Assembly: GCA_963580455.1 (NCBI GenBank)
Contig: OY756972.1
Coordinates: 8,385,001 to 8,449,000, forward strand
Source: Euonymus europaeus
Taxonomy: Eukaryota > Streptophyta > Magnoliopsida > Celastrales > Celastraceae
Direction: 5' to 3'
DNA: 64,000 nucleotides
Every line of letters begins with the position of its first letter. Position 1 is the stretch's first letter. Both the position numbers and the translations under genes were made by a program. The notes under the pieces were generated by a model. That model did no database searches. It had not been told where the DNA came from and saw only the letters and a program-made list of their open reading frames with translations. Positions 11,280-22,690 of the stretch are shown here, in pieces.

Positions 11280-12530
11280 GAAACACTCTTGTTGTTTGAA
11301 CATTGAAGGAGAACCATATGAAACCTTGGTTTTTTGACATCAAACAATACATCGAGAAGAAAGAATATCTAGAAGGAGTGTCGAAAAATGACAAACGAGT
11401 TCTCTGAAGGTTGTCCACTTCTTTTATGCTGAATGGAAATATTCTATATAAACGAAGCACAGGAATGATGCTGTCGAGATGTGTGGAAGAAAGCAAGGCA
11501 AGCCAAATAATGAAAGAGATACATGGGACTCATTCTGGTGGTCATGCCATAACAAGAAAGATAATGAGAGTATGGTATTACTAGTTAACCATGGAAAAAG
11601 ATTACATCTAATATGCCCTCAAGTGTCATCAATGCCAGATCTGCGCTGACATGTCCAATCTTCCAGCAAATTCCTTACTTGTGTTGACTGCCCCTTGGCC
11701 ATTCTCAATGTCGGGGTTGGATGTCATCAGGCCAATTGAACCTAAAGCTTCCAACGGAAATTGATTCATAGTAGTAGCCATTGACTACTTCGGAAAATGG
11801 GTCGAAGCTACTTTTTACACTTTAGTGACAAGCACGGTGATAGTACGGTTCATGAAGAAGGATATTCTTTGTCGAAACGGAGTTCCCAGAGAATCATTAC
11901 AGATAATGACACTAATTTCAATAACAAAATGATGAAAGATTTGTGTGAGGAGTTCTTCATCAAACATAATAACGCATCACTTTATTGGCCTAAGATAAAT
12001 GGAGTTGTCGAAGCAGCTAATAAGAACATCAAGAAGATTATAGAAAAAACGATGGTGACTTACAAAGATTGTTTTGAAAAACTTCCATATGCGTTGTATG
12101 GCTATAGAACATCTGTGCACACTTCCATAGGTGAAACACCATTCTCATTGGTAATTTACAGGATTGAAGTCGTATTACCCATTGAGGTAGTGATTCCTTC
12201 TCCATGGGTAGCCATAGAAGCAATTTTGGAAGAGAAGAACTAGAATGACGCAAGATATGAACAATTGAATTTGATAGAAGAACAGGGACTAGAAACACTT
12301 TTTTAGGGGTCAATTATATCATAGACGTATGATGAGAGCATATGACAAGAAACTCCACCCTCAAAATTTCAAAGAAGGGGATCTAGTGTTGAAAAAGATT
12401 CTCCCTCCTCACAAGGATTATCGTGGAAAGTGGACTCCTAATTACGAAAGACCATATGTAGTAAAGAAGGCTTTCTCAGGAGGCATTTTAATCCTCACCA
12501 AAATGGACGGATGTTTGGTATTCCACCAAT
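11280..12530 (+). pseudogene. Gypsy integrase remnant
   Basis: In sequence order: EIHGTHSGGHAITRKIMR (first histidines of the HHCC finger), a stop, then KCHQCQICAD (cysteines), then APWPFSMSGLDVI(R)PIEPKASNG (start of the catalytic core). Next come AIDYFGKWVEA and, in a new frame, IITDNDTNFNNKMMKDLCEEF with YWPKINGVVEAANKNIKK, the second Asp and final Glu region. GYRTSVHTSIGETPFSLVI follows. The C-terminal part at 12329-12530 has MMRAYDKKLHPQNFKEGDLVLKK and KWTPNYERPYVVKKAFSGG, with no chromodomain visible, which agrees with the Tat lineage. Many frame breaks; inactive. Confidence 0.85.
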
Positions 12531-12539
12531 TTAGCTTTC

Positions 12540-13440
12540 ATTTTCATTATACATTTTTCTTTACAAGGGCAATTTTGGCTTTCAGCCAAAACTGCACCAA
12601 CTTGTGTATCCATGCATCAAGAATGTTTTATTACTTCTTACAATATAAATTCTTGTTCTCACTATTTATTTATTGGAATAGTCTTCGCTTTTAGCCAAAA
12701 CCGTGCATCTTGTGGGCATACTCTCTTCATACCATAAACTGGGGCAATTTTGGTTTCCAACTAAAACTGTATCGAATTTGTGGATTTATCTCATTGTGAC
12801 AATCATGATTCTGGACATTTGTCATACTCTTTCCTATTTTAATTGAGCTGCATTCTTGATTTTCTTGCAACGAGAACACATTAATTTCTGCCATATACAT
12901 AGACTTTTGCAAAAAAAGACAAGTATTTATGGTTTACAAAGGTTTGAGTGCTGGTATGATGTTTATCCTGTTAAAATCGTTTAAGTGTAGCTAGTAATAG
13001 GTGCTCTATTCAAAAATTAAAAAATCCTTATGGGAAGGCAGCAATCGTAGTTGATAGCTCCGAATCAACCAACATACAACTTTTGTTGAAGCAATTAATA
13101 TGACTTTGAGCTAAAAAGATAGGAGATGATGTTTGAGAGGAAGAGGGATGAAAGGGAGACACACAAAAGTAACCAGAAAAATACTCAAGCACACATTCAC
13201 AATTGACAGATAGTCCAGAAGAAAGGAAGGGAATGTTGAAGCAAGGTATGGTATGATGAATAAGAAGTTCAAATAGTTGTAATCACAGACTTTGAAGATC
13301 CGTGATTCTTGGTTCATTAGCAGTGTTGCCAACCCATGCATTCGTAGGCATTAGGGCATACTCACATCATCATGCACACTTTTCTTTGTGTACTATTCTT
13401 TTCTTTTATTGGCCCAACATGATCAAATCAATGATTGGAG
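12540..13440. other. Untranslated spacer between integrase and 39-bp array
   Basis: AT-rich DNA without a recognisable gene. A phrase resembling GGGCAATTTTGGCTTTCAGC CAAAACTGCACC recurs three times (about 12570, 12680 and 12745), so there is a weak short repeat. It is probably the 3' untranslated spacer of the Tat-type element. Confidence 0.5.
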
Positions 13441-13945
13441 TTAAGTAATCTTTCAATTTCTGGTTCACTTCAAGAAGACGAACATTTTCTTTAAATTTTT
13501 GTTCCACGTCAAGAAGATGAAACTCTATGTTTACTTACAGTTCCATGTCAATAATACGAATATCTACTTTAATTCATGTTCCACGTTGAGAAGATGAACC
13601 TCTACGTTTATTTATAGTTCCACGTCGAGAAAAGGAGCACATTTTCTTTAAATTTCTATTCCATGTCAAGAAGGCCAACATCTACCCTAATTTTTGTTCC
13701 ACGTCGATAAGAGGAACATCTACTTTAATTCTTGTTCCAGGTCGAGAAGATGACCATTTGATTTAATTCATGTTCCACGTCGAGAAGATGAACATCTACT
13801 TTAATTCTTGCTCTACTTCAAAAAGACGAACACCTACTTTAATTCCCGTTCTACGTCGAGAAGACTGTCATTTGCTTAAATTCCTGTTCCACGTCGAGAA
13901 GACAAACATCTACATATAATTTCTGCTCCACGTCGAACTAGCAAC
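13441..13945. repeat. ~39-bp tandem array, about 13 copies
   Basis: Roughly thirteen consecutive units of 37-41 bp. Each carries TTTAATT, then a TGTTCCACGTCGAGAAGA core and then a GAACATCTAC tail, with scattered substitutions. It lies between the integrase remnant and the polypurine tract of the same-orientation element, a usual place for tandem arrays in Tat/Ogre elements. There is no palindromic repeat or unique spacer, so it is not a CRISPR array. Confidence 0.9.
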
Positions 13946-14082
13946 GACTCTAGGAATTTCGAACATCTTTTGGAAAATCAAGAATCAAAATCTTCAAAGT
14001 AAAGACTTTTTCTCTCATGTTTCGATTTTCCCTTACAAAACTCAGTTGACTACACTTTTGTATGCCTTTTATAAAAGACACA

Positions 14083-14101
14083 CAAGGGGGGGGCGGGTAC
14101 C
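14083..14101 (+). other. Polypurine tract of the Tat-type element
   Basis: An AAGGGGGGGGCGGG run immediately before the TG start of the LTR at 14102. The position and composition fit the plus-strand primer of an LTR retrotransposon. Confidence 0.75.
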
Positions 14102-16147
14102 TGTACTAACCGAGTTTTGTCCGGGCTCGATTTAGAAAAGTTATAATTAAAAAAAAATCCATAAGCCCAATTTGTATTAGCCATTGACCCGAGCAACAAA
14201 AAAAGGCCCACTTTAAGCCTATTCCTACCCAAGGAATAAGGAGCCTAAATATTGGCCCGCTTGGTGGAAGAAACCCTAGCCCATCCTTAGAATTTTCTAG
14301 AATGATGATTAGAATCAAAGGAGATGATCTTTTTGGTGTTTAAAAAGGGAGGTGGAGGATTTTTAGAGAGTGGCAAGGAAAGTGCAATCTTTTTGGAGTT
14401 AAAAAATGCAAGGATGAAATTTATTTTGATAAGCTTGCATCACACAAGGAAAAGAATAATTCACAATACAAGATTGACGCAAATAAAAAGGAAAATCAAA
14501 ATTGATTTGATTACACACAATTCAAAAAAGGGAAAAAATTTCTTTAGAATCATAAATTGATTGGGAAAAGGGATGGAAAAAAAAATACGAGGAAGGGAAA
14601 AAAAGACTGGACTTTTGGCTCCACTATTAACCCGTAGCTTCTCCTCATTATGTTGCCTCCTACCCAAGCCACCCCTCTCTCTTGAATTTTTGATATTACT
14701 CACCTGTGCTCTTTTTTCACCTCACTCGAGAGACATCTTCCCTAAACATCAATACTCTGTACCCACCGAATCATCACCGAACCACCAAAACCAATACATC
14801 CTATATTCTTTCCACTTTACCGAGCCCATTCCATAACCACCGAAATCCACCACTATGGAAAATACCCTCTCCCGCCTGTGAAGCCCATTCATCACCAACA
14901 TCTCCTCATGAAAACCTAAAGCCTTCATTTCTTGCATTCATCGGATTAAAGTTCAGAGTAAGTTTGGGAGGGTAAATTCATGGGCAAAAATCTTTGGTTC
15001 CATGGTGTTCTTTAATTGTTCTTTGATTTTCTTTAAACTTGAAGCATGAATTATATGATACTTGAATTTGATGAATGGAATCATGGTAAGTCTGGTTATA
15101 TTGATATGGATTATGATTAAAATATTGTGGAATGAGAGGCTGCCAAAACTAGCAGATGAAGCAAGGGAAGGAGGAAAGGATAATGAGCTAGGTATGGGGA
15201 TGTTGGGCCATGATGCACATAAATTAGTGGGGTTGGGTAACGAAGCTTAGTGTGCCAGCTTTATATGGGCTAGATTACAAGATTATTGGCCGGGTTTGTG
15301 TTGATTCATTTGGATTTTTATGTCTATTGGGCCACTTTGTTTGGTTTAGATTTGAGCATAACGTTTGGGATCTTTTTCTTTTTGTATATTGGGCATCTTA
15401 CAAGTTTGGGTTTGATTTGTTTTTTTATATTGTATTTAGGTTTTTGAAATGTTTAGGGCTTTGGATTTCATTATTTGGGTTAGTAAAATATTGGGCTTGA
15501 GTTAAATATTTTGGATATTTGAAATTATATTTTATCTTTCTTGTATGTTAGAGTGATAAATAAATTAATATGCATGTTAAGAAATAATCAAATATATTTT
15601 GGCATAAATGTATAGAATTTACTTTCTCACAAAAATGCCTATAATTACATTTTTTTTTGTTTTTTTAAAGTAAAATTTATATTTTTCAAATGGGCGTTCG
15701 TGGGTTTCAAAGTATTGCTCATTCGTAACATTCCATTTAAGAATATGGATTTTATTTCAAACAAGATGAACAAATGACGAAATTAATTTATTTAGATACC
15801 TTAGTTAAAGCCAATTAAGAAAATGACTTGAAAGTATTCAGTTTTTCCTAAAAGTTTTTTTAATTAAGGAATCTTTTAAATAAATTTAGTTTTGTATTGA
15901 ATTCGAAATTAATGAAAATTTTCCACCAATTTGATATTAATGGTCTTTCTGGTATATGAAAAATTTATTAAAACAAATTGGGACAAACAAAACATTTTTC
16001 AAGAAAAAACATGCGAATTAATACGATAATCATTTAGGGAGTTGTGAAGTGCCTAACACCTTCCCCATACTCAATAGACTCCCTTACTCATTTTTTCTAA
16101 TTCGTATAACTTGCTTTATTCTTAAATATTAAATTGCACTATAATCA
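14102..16147 (+). mobile_element. LTR of Tat-type gypsy element
   Basis: A 2046-bp block beginning TGTACTAACCGAG right after the polypurine tract and ending in CA at 16146-16147. Near the 3' end is GTGCCTAACACCTTCCCC, a phrase typical of the 3' end of Tat-lineage LTRs in plants. It has no gene: the long open frames inside (for example 14561-14975) are low-complexity and have no family resemblance. By polarity it is the 3' LTR of the pol remnant to its left, but what follows looks like an internal 5' region (next entry). Confidence 0.75.
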
Positions 16148-16204
16148 ATTGGTGGCGACTTCAACAATTTTATTTTTCGTCCGTATCGTGATCCTGGTTG
16201 TGAC
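16148..16204 (+). other. Primer-binding-site-like sequence after the Tat LTR
   Basis: ATTGGTGGCGACTTCAAC directly follows the LTR. It resembles the TTTGGTGGCGACTCC motif that lies just inside the 5' LTR of Tat/Ogre elements. Only about 57 bp of such internal sequence survives before MULE sequence begins. It implies that this LTR was once also a 5' LTR, as in a tandem or recombined element. Confidence 0.55.
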
Positions 16205-17140
16205 AATTACTAATCTTGATTGCCATCTATACTAGTGGCGGATAGAAGATTACCCTTGCACTTGTATTTAAAAAATGTACCATCTAAAAAAACATTGGAC
16301 GACGGTAATTGAAACCACTAACACAAGCACCGAATGCAATGAAACATCGTTTAAATTTTCCTGTAACTTGATCACAATTAGTGGAAATATGACTAATCGG
16401 ATCCATACATTTTGCTTCATCAAAATACCAATGCATTTGATCAAATGATGAATCAATTATCTCCAAACATTTCCTTCTTAGCTTTCTTTACACCATATCA
16501 AGCAACATGATAACTTATTTTAAGGTCATTGTTCATCTTAAACTCATGAACAATATCAATCGAACGTGTTAAGAGGCTTTTGAAGAACTGTTCAAGTATT
16601 AGTTTAGAGACAACATCATAGTTTAACCTTGAATTTTTAGAAGTCCTCACAACAACACCACATGTATGAACATTATTCAAAGTTTTAACATATACATATC
16701 CATTTGACTTCTCAACCGATGCATGAATTCTCCATAAATAACCATTCCATTCCCTAAAACTTTTCTTAGTAACTCTTTCCTTATCAATCTTGACATATTC
16801 AAACTTGAAACCAACCTCAATTGCATACTTTGACAAAGTGGTGCGAAATCCATGAATATGGAAAAGCCTGACCAACCTCACCAGCACCTAACAAATCCAT
16901 CTCTTGATGTCCTTAAAACTTCAAAAGCAGATCATCCTTAGTAGAATTTATACATTGAACATCCATAAATGAATCATCAGAAATAACAAAGGAACTTGCG
17001 GTTTCCTCAGCTAACAATGGGCCTTTATCATTAATAACCACCTCAACACAATCCATTAGGATGAACCAAAAGCAACATAGTCTACATATCCTCATTATTC
17101 TCCACGATACAACAACTATGACCAGGTATAGAGTACACAA
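16205..17140 (-). pseudogene. Mutator-like transposase (MuDR) N-terminal remnant
   Basis: Minus strand. The upstream part (17140-16915) is weakly recognisable acidic sequence. At 16887-16498 is the MuDR N-terminal DNA-binding domain: KYAIEVGFKFEYVKIDKERV, then WNGYLWRIHASVEKSNGYVYVK, then NNVHTCG, then a VSKLILEQFF block. After a frame change, 16466-16284 gives KRCFIAFGACVSGFNYRRPM. Past a further break at about 16270-16210 comes DGTFFKYKCKGNLL, the first catalytic Asp region of the DDE core. The sequence stops there at the junction with the gypsy LTR. The rest of the catalytic domain is missing and stops are present, so it is inactive. Confidence 0.8.
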
Positions 17141-18560
17141 ATTTCACAACCCTAAACCAACTCAAACCACTTCCCATGAACAAATCTAACCAAGATATCA
17201 TAAGAAAAATCAACTAAAAGCCTCTTCATGGCATATTCATAACCATATTTGTAAGAAAATAGAATCACTTTAGACTTTCTAATAAAAAATAAAAAAAATT
17301 CATTGTAAAAGATGACATATACATAGATAATTATAAAAACCTCTAAATCAGATTATACACATATTTAACACATGATGAAATTATCAAATCATATAATGCA
17401 AATAAATTACAAAATAACATAGACATAATGAAAGATTCAATGAAAATCAATCAAGCCAAATAAACTGTAAAAATATGAAATCAAATTTTATGTTTTGAAA
17501 ATCTTTAATTCAAAATGTAATACTATTATAAATACCTATTTGAACATAATATGAATTCAAAACTCGATTTAGAATGAAATCAAAGAGAAGTTATGTAATA
17601 GAAGGTATGATCAAACTTCACAAGCAACGACAGCGGATCTGGAGAAGATATGAAGTTGTGATATGAGGCTTTTTAACATGTATACTATTGGGAGATAGAA
17701 GATGAATCCAAATTTCAATTTTGAATGAAATCGAAAGCAAATATGAATTATGTTGCTAGAGGTTAAATCTGGAGATGAGAATAAACAAGGATCGATAGCT
17801 ATTGTTGAATAACCGCTAATGATATGATTAGGTTTAAATGATGGTAATTTTGTCATTAAAATCTTTAACTCATTAAATATGTCCTTATTGGGCTATAGTT
17901 CAAATATTTAAGGATGTATTGCACTTTAAACTTTAAGAAAAATATCAAATGGGTTAAAAAGTCCATATAAAGTACTTATCCACACAAAAAAAACCTTTAA
18001 ATAATTTAATTTATTTATAAATAAAATAATAATATAACACATGAAATTACATAATTTTAATTTTGATATAAATTATAATATAACATGATTACAATAAAAT
18101 AATAATTTATGTGAATGGTAAAGAATTTGTCATATGATTTGTGTGACTAGGTTCAAATCTTACAAACATTTTTTAGAATGTTATTTATCTATAATTTATT
18201 AGTTACATATTAAGGCACCATGAGAGTATATAAAATACGTGTTTATTAATCAAACAAAAGTAATACAAGCGTTAATTAAGAATCATATGAATGTAGGGAA
18301 ACATGTTATAATTAGGCAATAATTGAGCACAATACCATTGGAATATAATGAAACAATTTTTTTTTTTTTAGTGTGTGTGTACGGAAAAATCAGGTAACAA
18401 CATAGAGAAATTATTTCAATATCAGAAAAGTGACCAAAACTCACCCATGATGGTTGAAACCATCACACAGAGCGTAGGACATCTCCAATAAATGAGATCC
18501 ATATGAAAGTCAGCAAAGGAAATACAGACTATAAAAAACAATAACAAGCAACACAACCAT
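17141..18560. other. AT-rich stretch without a recognisable gene
   Basis: It contains runs of A and T, a poly-A/T tract near 18358-18371 and short minus-strand frames with no family resemblance. The part near 17580-17880 may be the upstream flank or terminal region of the MULE remnant, but no inverted repeat partner was found. Confidence 0.5.
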
Positions 18561-18572
18561 AATAATCAAAGC

Positions 18573-19790
18573 CTAAAAACAAATCTTATCAATGGCAATT
18601 ATATCCATCAAAGCCATCGGACCATCAGCACCCCAAGACCTGGGATAAGGTATCTGCACAGCTTCCTTCGCTAGACAGTTGACAACCCCATTACCATCAC
18701 GCCAAACATGCAGAAAATTACAATAATTAAAATATTGAAGCCTTTTCCTAACTTCCTTCATAATATTATAGGGGTAAGTACATTTTAGTCACTGAAAGAA
18801 TTGTCATTTTTCATTTTAGTCACTGAATGTTCAAACGTCAGATCGATCACTGAAAGTTTCAATTTTCTCAAATATGGTGGTTTTATTGTTCCAAATTGGT
18901 AAACCTATTGTTTCAATATGATAACTCAAAATGACCAATCTGAATCAAACTAAAACTTTAAGTTACTGATATGTGACATATGAACATTCAGTGACTAAAA
19001 GTGTACTTAATCCATAATACTACTTCATTCAAAGAAAGACCTTTCACCATTCTATAAGTCTTGAATAATTAACAAAGAATTTCCCTCGAGAGCTATATTT
19101 GAGTACCCACTCATTGTTGCAAAAACCACTACTAAGAGAGCACCTTCCGCTTCAGCCACTATGGGTCTAAGCACAATTGGTTTGACACTAGCATGAGCTG
19201 CCAATAAATCCCCATGAGAGTTACAAATCACAACAACCAAACTAGTCCGGTTCAGATTTGTTGAGATCCCCGCATCCCAATTAACCTTTACTCTCCCTAT
19301 CACAGAAGGCTCCCAAGCTATTGCCTGATTTATCACCTCAACTCTTGCCACCTAAGAGATATCAATTGGAGAATTTGCTTCCATAGAGGAATATTTTATA
19401 GCTTAAGAAGCCAAATGTTTCAAGTTCATAAAACCATTTTCAAACAAGAACGAGTTCCTGCGATTCCAAATCATTTGAAAATTAGATGTTAACACAACCA
19501 AATTTTTACTTGACAATTTATCCAAACTAGCAAGCCAAAGTCTATTAAAATTAGGAAAAGCAGCCCACATTTTCTTAATACAAGGCACACTATGGCTAAA
19601 AACTAACTTCCCTGGATGGACTTGTCCATAAAATATGAATAGTTGTTTCCTCACCTTGCATACAAATTGGGCAATAAGGTCTAATAATTAAAAAGATTTT
19701 TGCATGTAGGTAAGGCTTTCTGGATAACTCTCTATATAAATGACCTGGTTGAAGCGTGGATTTAAAGGGACCAAACCGACTGCCATATGG
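18573..19790 (-). pseudogene. LINE-type C-terminal region with RNase H
   Basis: Minus strand. At about 19790-19400 is the region after the LINE reverse transcriptase: HLYRELSRKPYLHAKIFLI, then CPICMQGEETTIHIF (zf-RVT finger) and QMIWNRRNSFLFENG. At 19351-19052 is the RNase H fold, with GRVKVNWDAGISTNLNRTSL, VVICNSHGDLLAA, PIVAEAEGALLVVVFA and IALEGNSLLIIQDL. After an insertion of about 250 bp it resumes at 18761-18573 with KEVRKRLQYFNYCNFLHVWR and GNGVVNCLAKEAVQIPYP. This is the RVT_3-like RNase H carried by plant L1 elements and their relatives. Stops and a frame change are present. The C-terminal end is near 18573. Confidence 0.8.
18765..19016. mobile_element. Candidate MITE with TTTTAGTCACTGAA inverted ends
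   Basis: An insertion of about 250 bp between two parts of the LINE RNase H frame. Left end GGGGTAAGTACATTTTAGTC ACTGAA; the right end in reverse complement is GGATTAAGTACACTTTTAGT CACTGAA. The flanks, read on the minus strand, are AGTATTATG and AATATTATG, a possible 9-bp target duplication with one mismatch. That would fit a Mutator-type non-autonomous element. Internal GTCACTGAA copies add further symmetry. Confidence 0.65.
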
Positions 19791-19816
19791 ACATCAGGAA
19801 TGCTAGAGATCCCATT

Positions 19817-19955
19817 AATTTTCATCCCAAAAGCATCCCAACATTGTGTGAAACTCATTAATTGGGTGTGGTGACATTATAACAAAGGGCCTATTAAAAA
19901 TTACACCCAATAAATGAATGACACACACTGTTGGGATGCTTTTGGGATGAAAATC
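19817..19955. repeat. Inverted repeat, ~54-bp arms
   Basis: The left arm (about 19817-19870) contains TTTTCATCCCAAAAGCATCC CAACA and, a few bases on, TTGTGTG and AATTGGGTGT. The right arm (about 19903-19955) holds the reverse complement, including TGTTGGGATGCTTTTGGGAT GAAAA. The spacer is about 32 bp. The left arm lies in the LINE frame (WDAFGMKING), so the right arm is an inverted partial duplication. Confidence 0.85.
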
Positions 19956-20040
19956 ACAGGAATGTTTATCATTTTTGAATGGACATCATCATCGTGGCCT
20001 CTCCTATAGATCAAGATCCAACCGGACCCATAGAAATAGA

Positions 20041-20881
20041 TCGAGCTCTATGGTAATAATGAAACAATTGGTTGTTAGATATTATAAGAAAATATGTATA
20101 TTTGACTATTAAATACTAATTGCTCGTTTTCATGGTAAAAGTATTAATTGTGTCAATTAATTGCAATACAAATAATTAATTAAATATTACTTCAAATTAT
20201 TTCACATGAAGCGTGCGATTGAGCTGTTGATTTTTTCCAAAAAATCTAGTAGTTCAATCTGTCCAACTAGTAGGTCGAGACAGGTTGAATAACAATAACT
20301 CAAGAGCTCTTTTGTTTGTGTTTTCTGAAATCAAAATTAGAAAATAGCAAATTAAATCATAAGATTTTTTTGATAGTACCAAAAATATTCTCCAATTAAA
20401 GTCTAACCTTGGTCGGTTAACGTTGTTTGGTTGTTTCAATCAATGCTGACCGAACAACTAAATTGCTATGCTTGGCACCCAATAAATGAATTCCTTTACT
20501 AACAATGACTCTCCCACAAATTAAATAATTTTTTTATTCTAATAGGAACCCCTCTAAAGCAAGAACCTGACCCCGAATAGGGGAAGGAGAGCCCCATCAC
20601 TATAAAAGGCATCTCTGACAGGTGAAAAGGTAAGACACATTCTAGAACCTTGTAAATAACTTCTAGAGTATCGAGCACCGTACTCTATGAGACTTATACG
20701 GTCACATCTGACTTGAATGTTAGAGTGCCAATGCCAAAGAAAAATCTCTATTGGGCTCTTAGCTTACGTTTATTTAATATTTATGTAGGAAACCATTGTT
20801 GGAAGAGCAATATCTATCAAGAAGACTTAGCTCTCCATATCTTGATACATCATCCAAACCAGCCAGTTTAGGACATCATCA
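20041..20881 (+). mobile_element. 5' LTR end of a plus-strand gypsy element (start uncertain)
   Basis: The segment ends in ...CATCA at 20881, directly before a primer-binding-site-like motif. A TATA box, CTATAAAAGGC, is at about 20601, with GC-richer sequence and a plausible transcription start downstream. The 5' limit of the LTR was not found; the coordinate given is only where LINE-derived and unique-looking DNA ends. Confidence 0.5.
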
Positions 20882-20882
20882 G

Positions 20883-20901
20883 ATTGGCACTGTTTGTGAG
20901 A
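20883..20901 (+). other. Primer-binding-site region
   Basis: ATTGGCACTGTTTGTGAGAA is a decayed form of ATTGGCGCTGTCTGTGGGAA, the conserved phrase just inside plant gypsy 5' LTRs. Confidence 0.7.
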
Positions 20902-20931
20902 ATATTGTTTTCACAAAAAAATCATGGTTAG

Positions 20932-21275
20932 AACTAGGAATACCAGACGAAATCAGCAACCTGATCCCCAAGTAGCTAGTGGAAGCTCCACAGTCGAACA
21001 ACAGGGCCAATCGTAGGTACAGGACCAATTTTCCCAACTAATGTAACATATATATACTCTTACTCAAGGACTAGACTAGATCAAGGAGCAAACTCAAACA
21101 GCTTCACCTCCGCCTCAGGAAAGAAATTCCCATAGGATAGGTGAACAAAACTCTCCAACTATCGCCCAAACAACCCGAGGATTGGTCACCCTATTAGACA
21201 GTCGCACTCCCCATCTCGAGACATGGATGTCTCTCATTGTGATAGGAGGAGATCGAGATCGGGTCACTGACCTTT
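20932..21275 (+). pseudogene. Start of gypsy gag
   Basis: ATG at 20932 opens MVRTRNTRRNQQPDPQVA, the typical basic, Asn/Gln-rich N-terminus of gypsy gag. It lies a normal distance (about 30 bp) after the primer-binding site. In-frame stops occur soon after (in Q-rich sequence near 21016 and later). The readable part ends near 21275, where other sequence begins. Protease, RT and the rest are absent, so the element was truncated here. Confidence 0.65.
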
Positions 21276-21712
21276 GAGGAGGAGACCTAACAACTTGAAA
21301 ATAATGAGTCTTGAGCAAGGGAGGCTGACCAATGTCAAGGCTCTTACCTCACTTAGATTTTCCATGACCAATAGGTAGAACATCAGTTGTCTTCTTTCTC
21401 TTGCTTGCTTCGACTCTTTCAGATGGTTGGTTTTTTTCTTTTTGGCAGCTAAGTAGTATTTTTTGCATCTTCAAGTAATTCATAGTGCTTGACATATCTA
21501 CAAGACAACGAGAAGAAAATCAAAAAAAAAATTAAATAAAGAAACAAAATTTCCCAAGCAAGAAAAAATCCCACATCTCAGGTCATGCTTAGACTGGTGT
21601 TCTCGTGTCGAGTCATCAGCAGAGCAGATAATGAGAATGAAAGTTCAAGTGAAAGTAGGTTTAAAATCTCAATACCAATTAAACTCTTCATTACGGAGCT
21701 CGGGTAATCCCT
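21276..21712. other. No gene recognised
   Basis: AT-rich sequence with a lysine-rich-looking block on the minus strand near 21360-21470. It may be the 3' part of the minus-strand gene at 21713-22099 (intron and exon), but no confident exon can be drawn. Confidence 0.4.
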
Positions 21713-22099
21713 TCAATTTTCTAAACTTGGGAAGAGCCCATGAAGTCTGAAAAGGAAGTTCCTTGTCTTCGAGCAAGGGTGTTTGGACAAAAATATAACT
21801 AGTTTCCAATTATGGTTGGATGAGGTATACTTCGAGACTATCATTACTTTCTTATATTTTAAATAACAAAGTCCAAGATTTATCGAAGCTTGACAAATAG
21901 AAAAAAGATGTTGTAGAACATTAGAAGAGAAGGGAACCTTTGACTGGGCACAATAATGAAGAATGGTTTTGAGAAAGACCCATGAGTTTTCGAGCTCCAT
22001 ATTGAAGGGAAATGGTATAAATGCAAATTCTCCATGATAAGAATGGAAAAGTGAAGGCCCCTCAGGCATAGGCTTGTAGGGGTAAGGGATCCTATACAA
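21713..22099 (-). pseudogene. Plant transposon-associated protein fragment
   Basis: A 128-residue minus-strand frame. SYHGEFAFIPFPFNMELENS and WVFLKTILHYC, then SNHNWKLVIFLSKHPCSKTR and FLFRLHGLFPSLEN, resemble the N-terminal domain of 'putative gypsy-type transposon' proteins common in plant genomes (pattern ...P.N.W..F..F....GW..RFFFV....PFP..W). No catalytic residues are known for this family. No neighbour completes the gene, so treat it as a fragment. Assignment is by general resemblance only. Confidence 0.35.
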
Positions 22100-22319
22100 C
22101 TTTCATTGATTATCTACCTCAGTTATCAAAAGTTTGCATCTCAAGTTTCTCGATTCCTTTGTTCCATCACCTCTTGCCCGAAAAGCCCCAAAGGAGAGAT
22201 CGAACCCATAAGGAGCAAAGAAAGAGCACTTAAGTCTAGGAATATTTAAATTCATTCTAATAGTAGGAGTACTAGAGCTCTCACAATAGTGATGATTTTA
22301 ATGGAGAAGTGATAATGTA

Positions 22320-22690
22320 TTGAGAGATGTGTTTTTGTGATGTTGATGAGTATGTGGCTTGAATTTTTTTAAAAGGTATGGGACCCAATATTAATATTGA
22401 TGTAGTTTTGTTGGAAAATGAATGGAGGAATGGAAAAGAAGATGCTTGACTTATATTGAGAAGGGAAAATATATTGGAATTTGTGTTTTACTGATATGAC
22501 TGTATTGAGAGATTTCTTTTGTTGACGTGGGTGTGTATGTGGCTTGACTTTTTGCGTAATAGTGGTGGGACTCAAATTGGTTATTACACGTGACAATTGT
22601 GAGATATCTTAATTCTGTGTAGGTGAGGTAACCTCGAGGTTGGTTACTTCGTAATAGATCTAGGATTCCCATTGGTTATTACACGTGTTA
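22320..22690. repeat. ~180-bp imperfect duplication
   Basis: Two diverged copies. The first is near 22320-22480 (GAGAGATGTGTTTTTGTGAT, TATGTGGCTTGA, ATGGGACCCAA). The second is near 22505-22600 (GAGAGATTTCTTTTGTTGAC, TATGTGGCTTGA, GTGGGACTCAAA). A GGTTATTACACGTG phrase occurs twice afterwards (about 22580 and 22676). Confidence 0.6.

Noticed and set aside
13441..13945. CRISPR-like array of regular ~39-bp units
   Set aside because: The units are head-to-tail copies without unique spacers, and the surroundings are plant retrotransposon sequence.
14561..14975. Pair of overlapping ORFs in the Tat-type LTR as a host gene
   Set aside because: They lie wholly within a TG...CA LTR and have Pro/Ser/His low-complexity composition without a domain.
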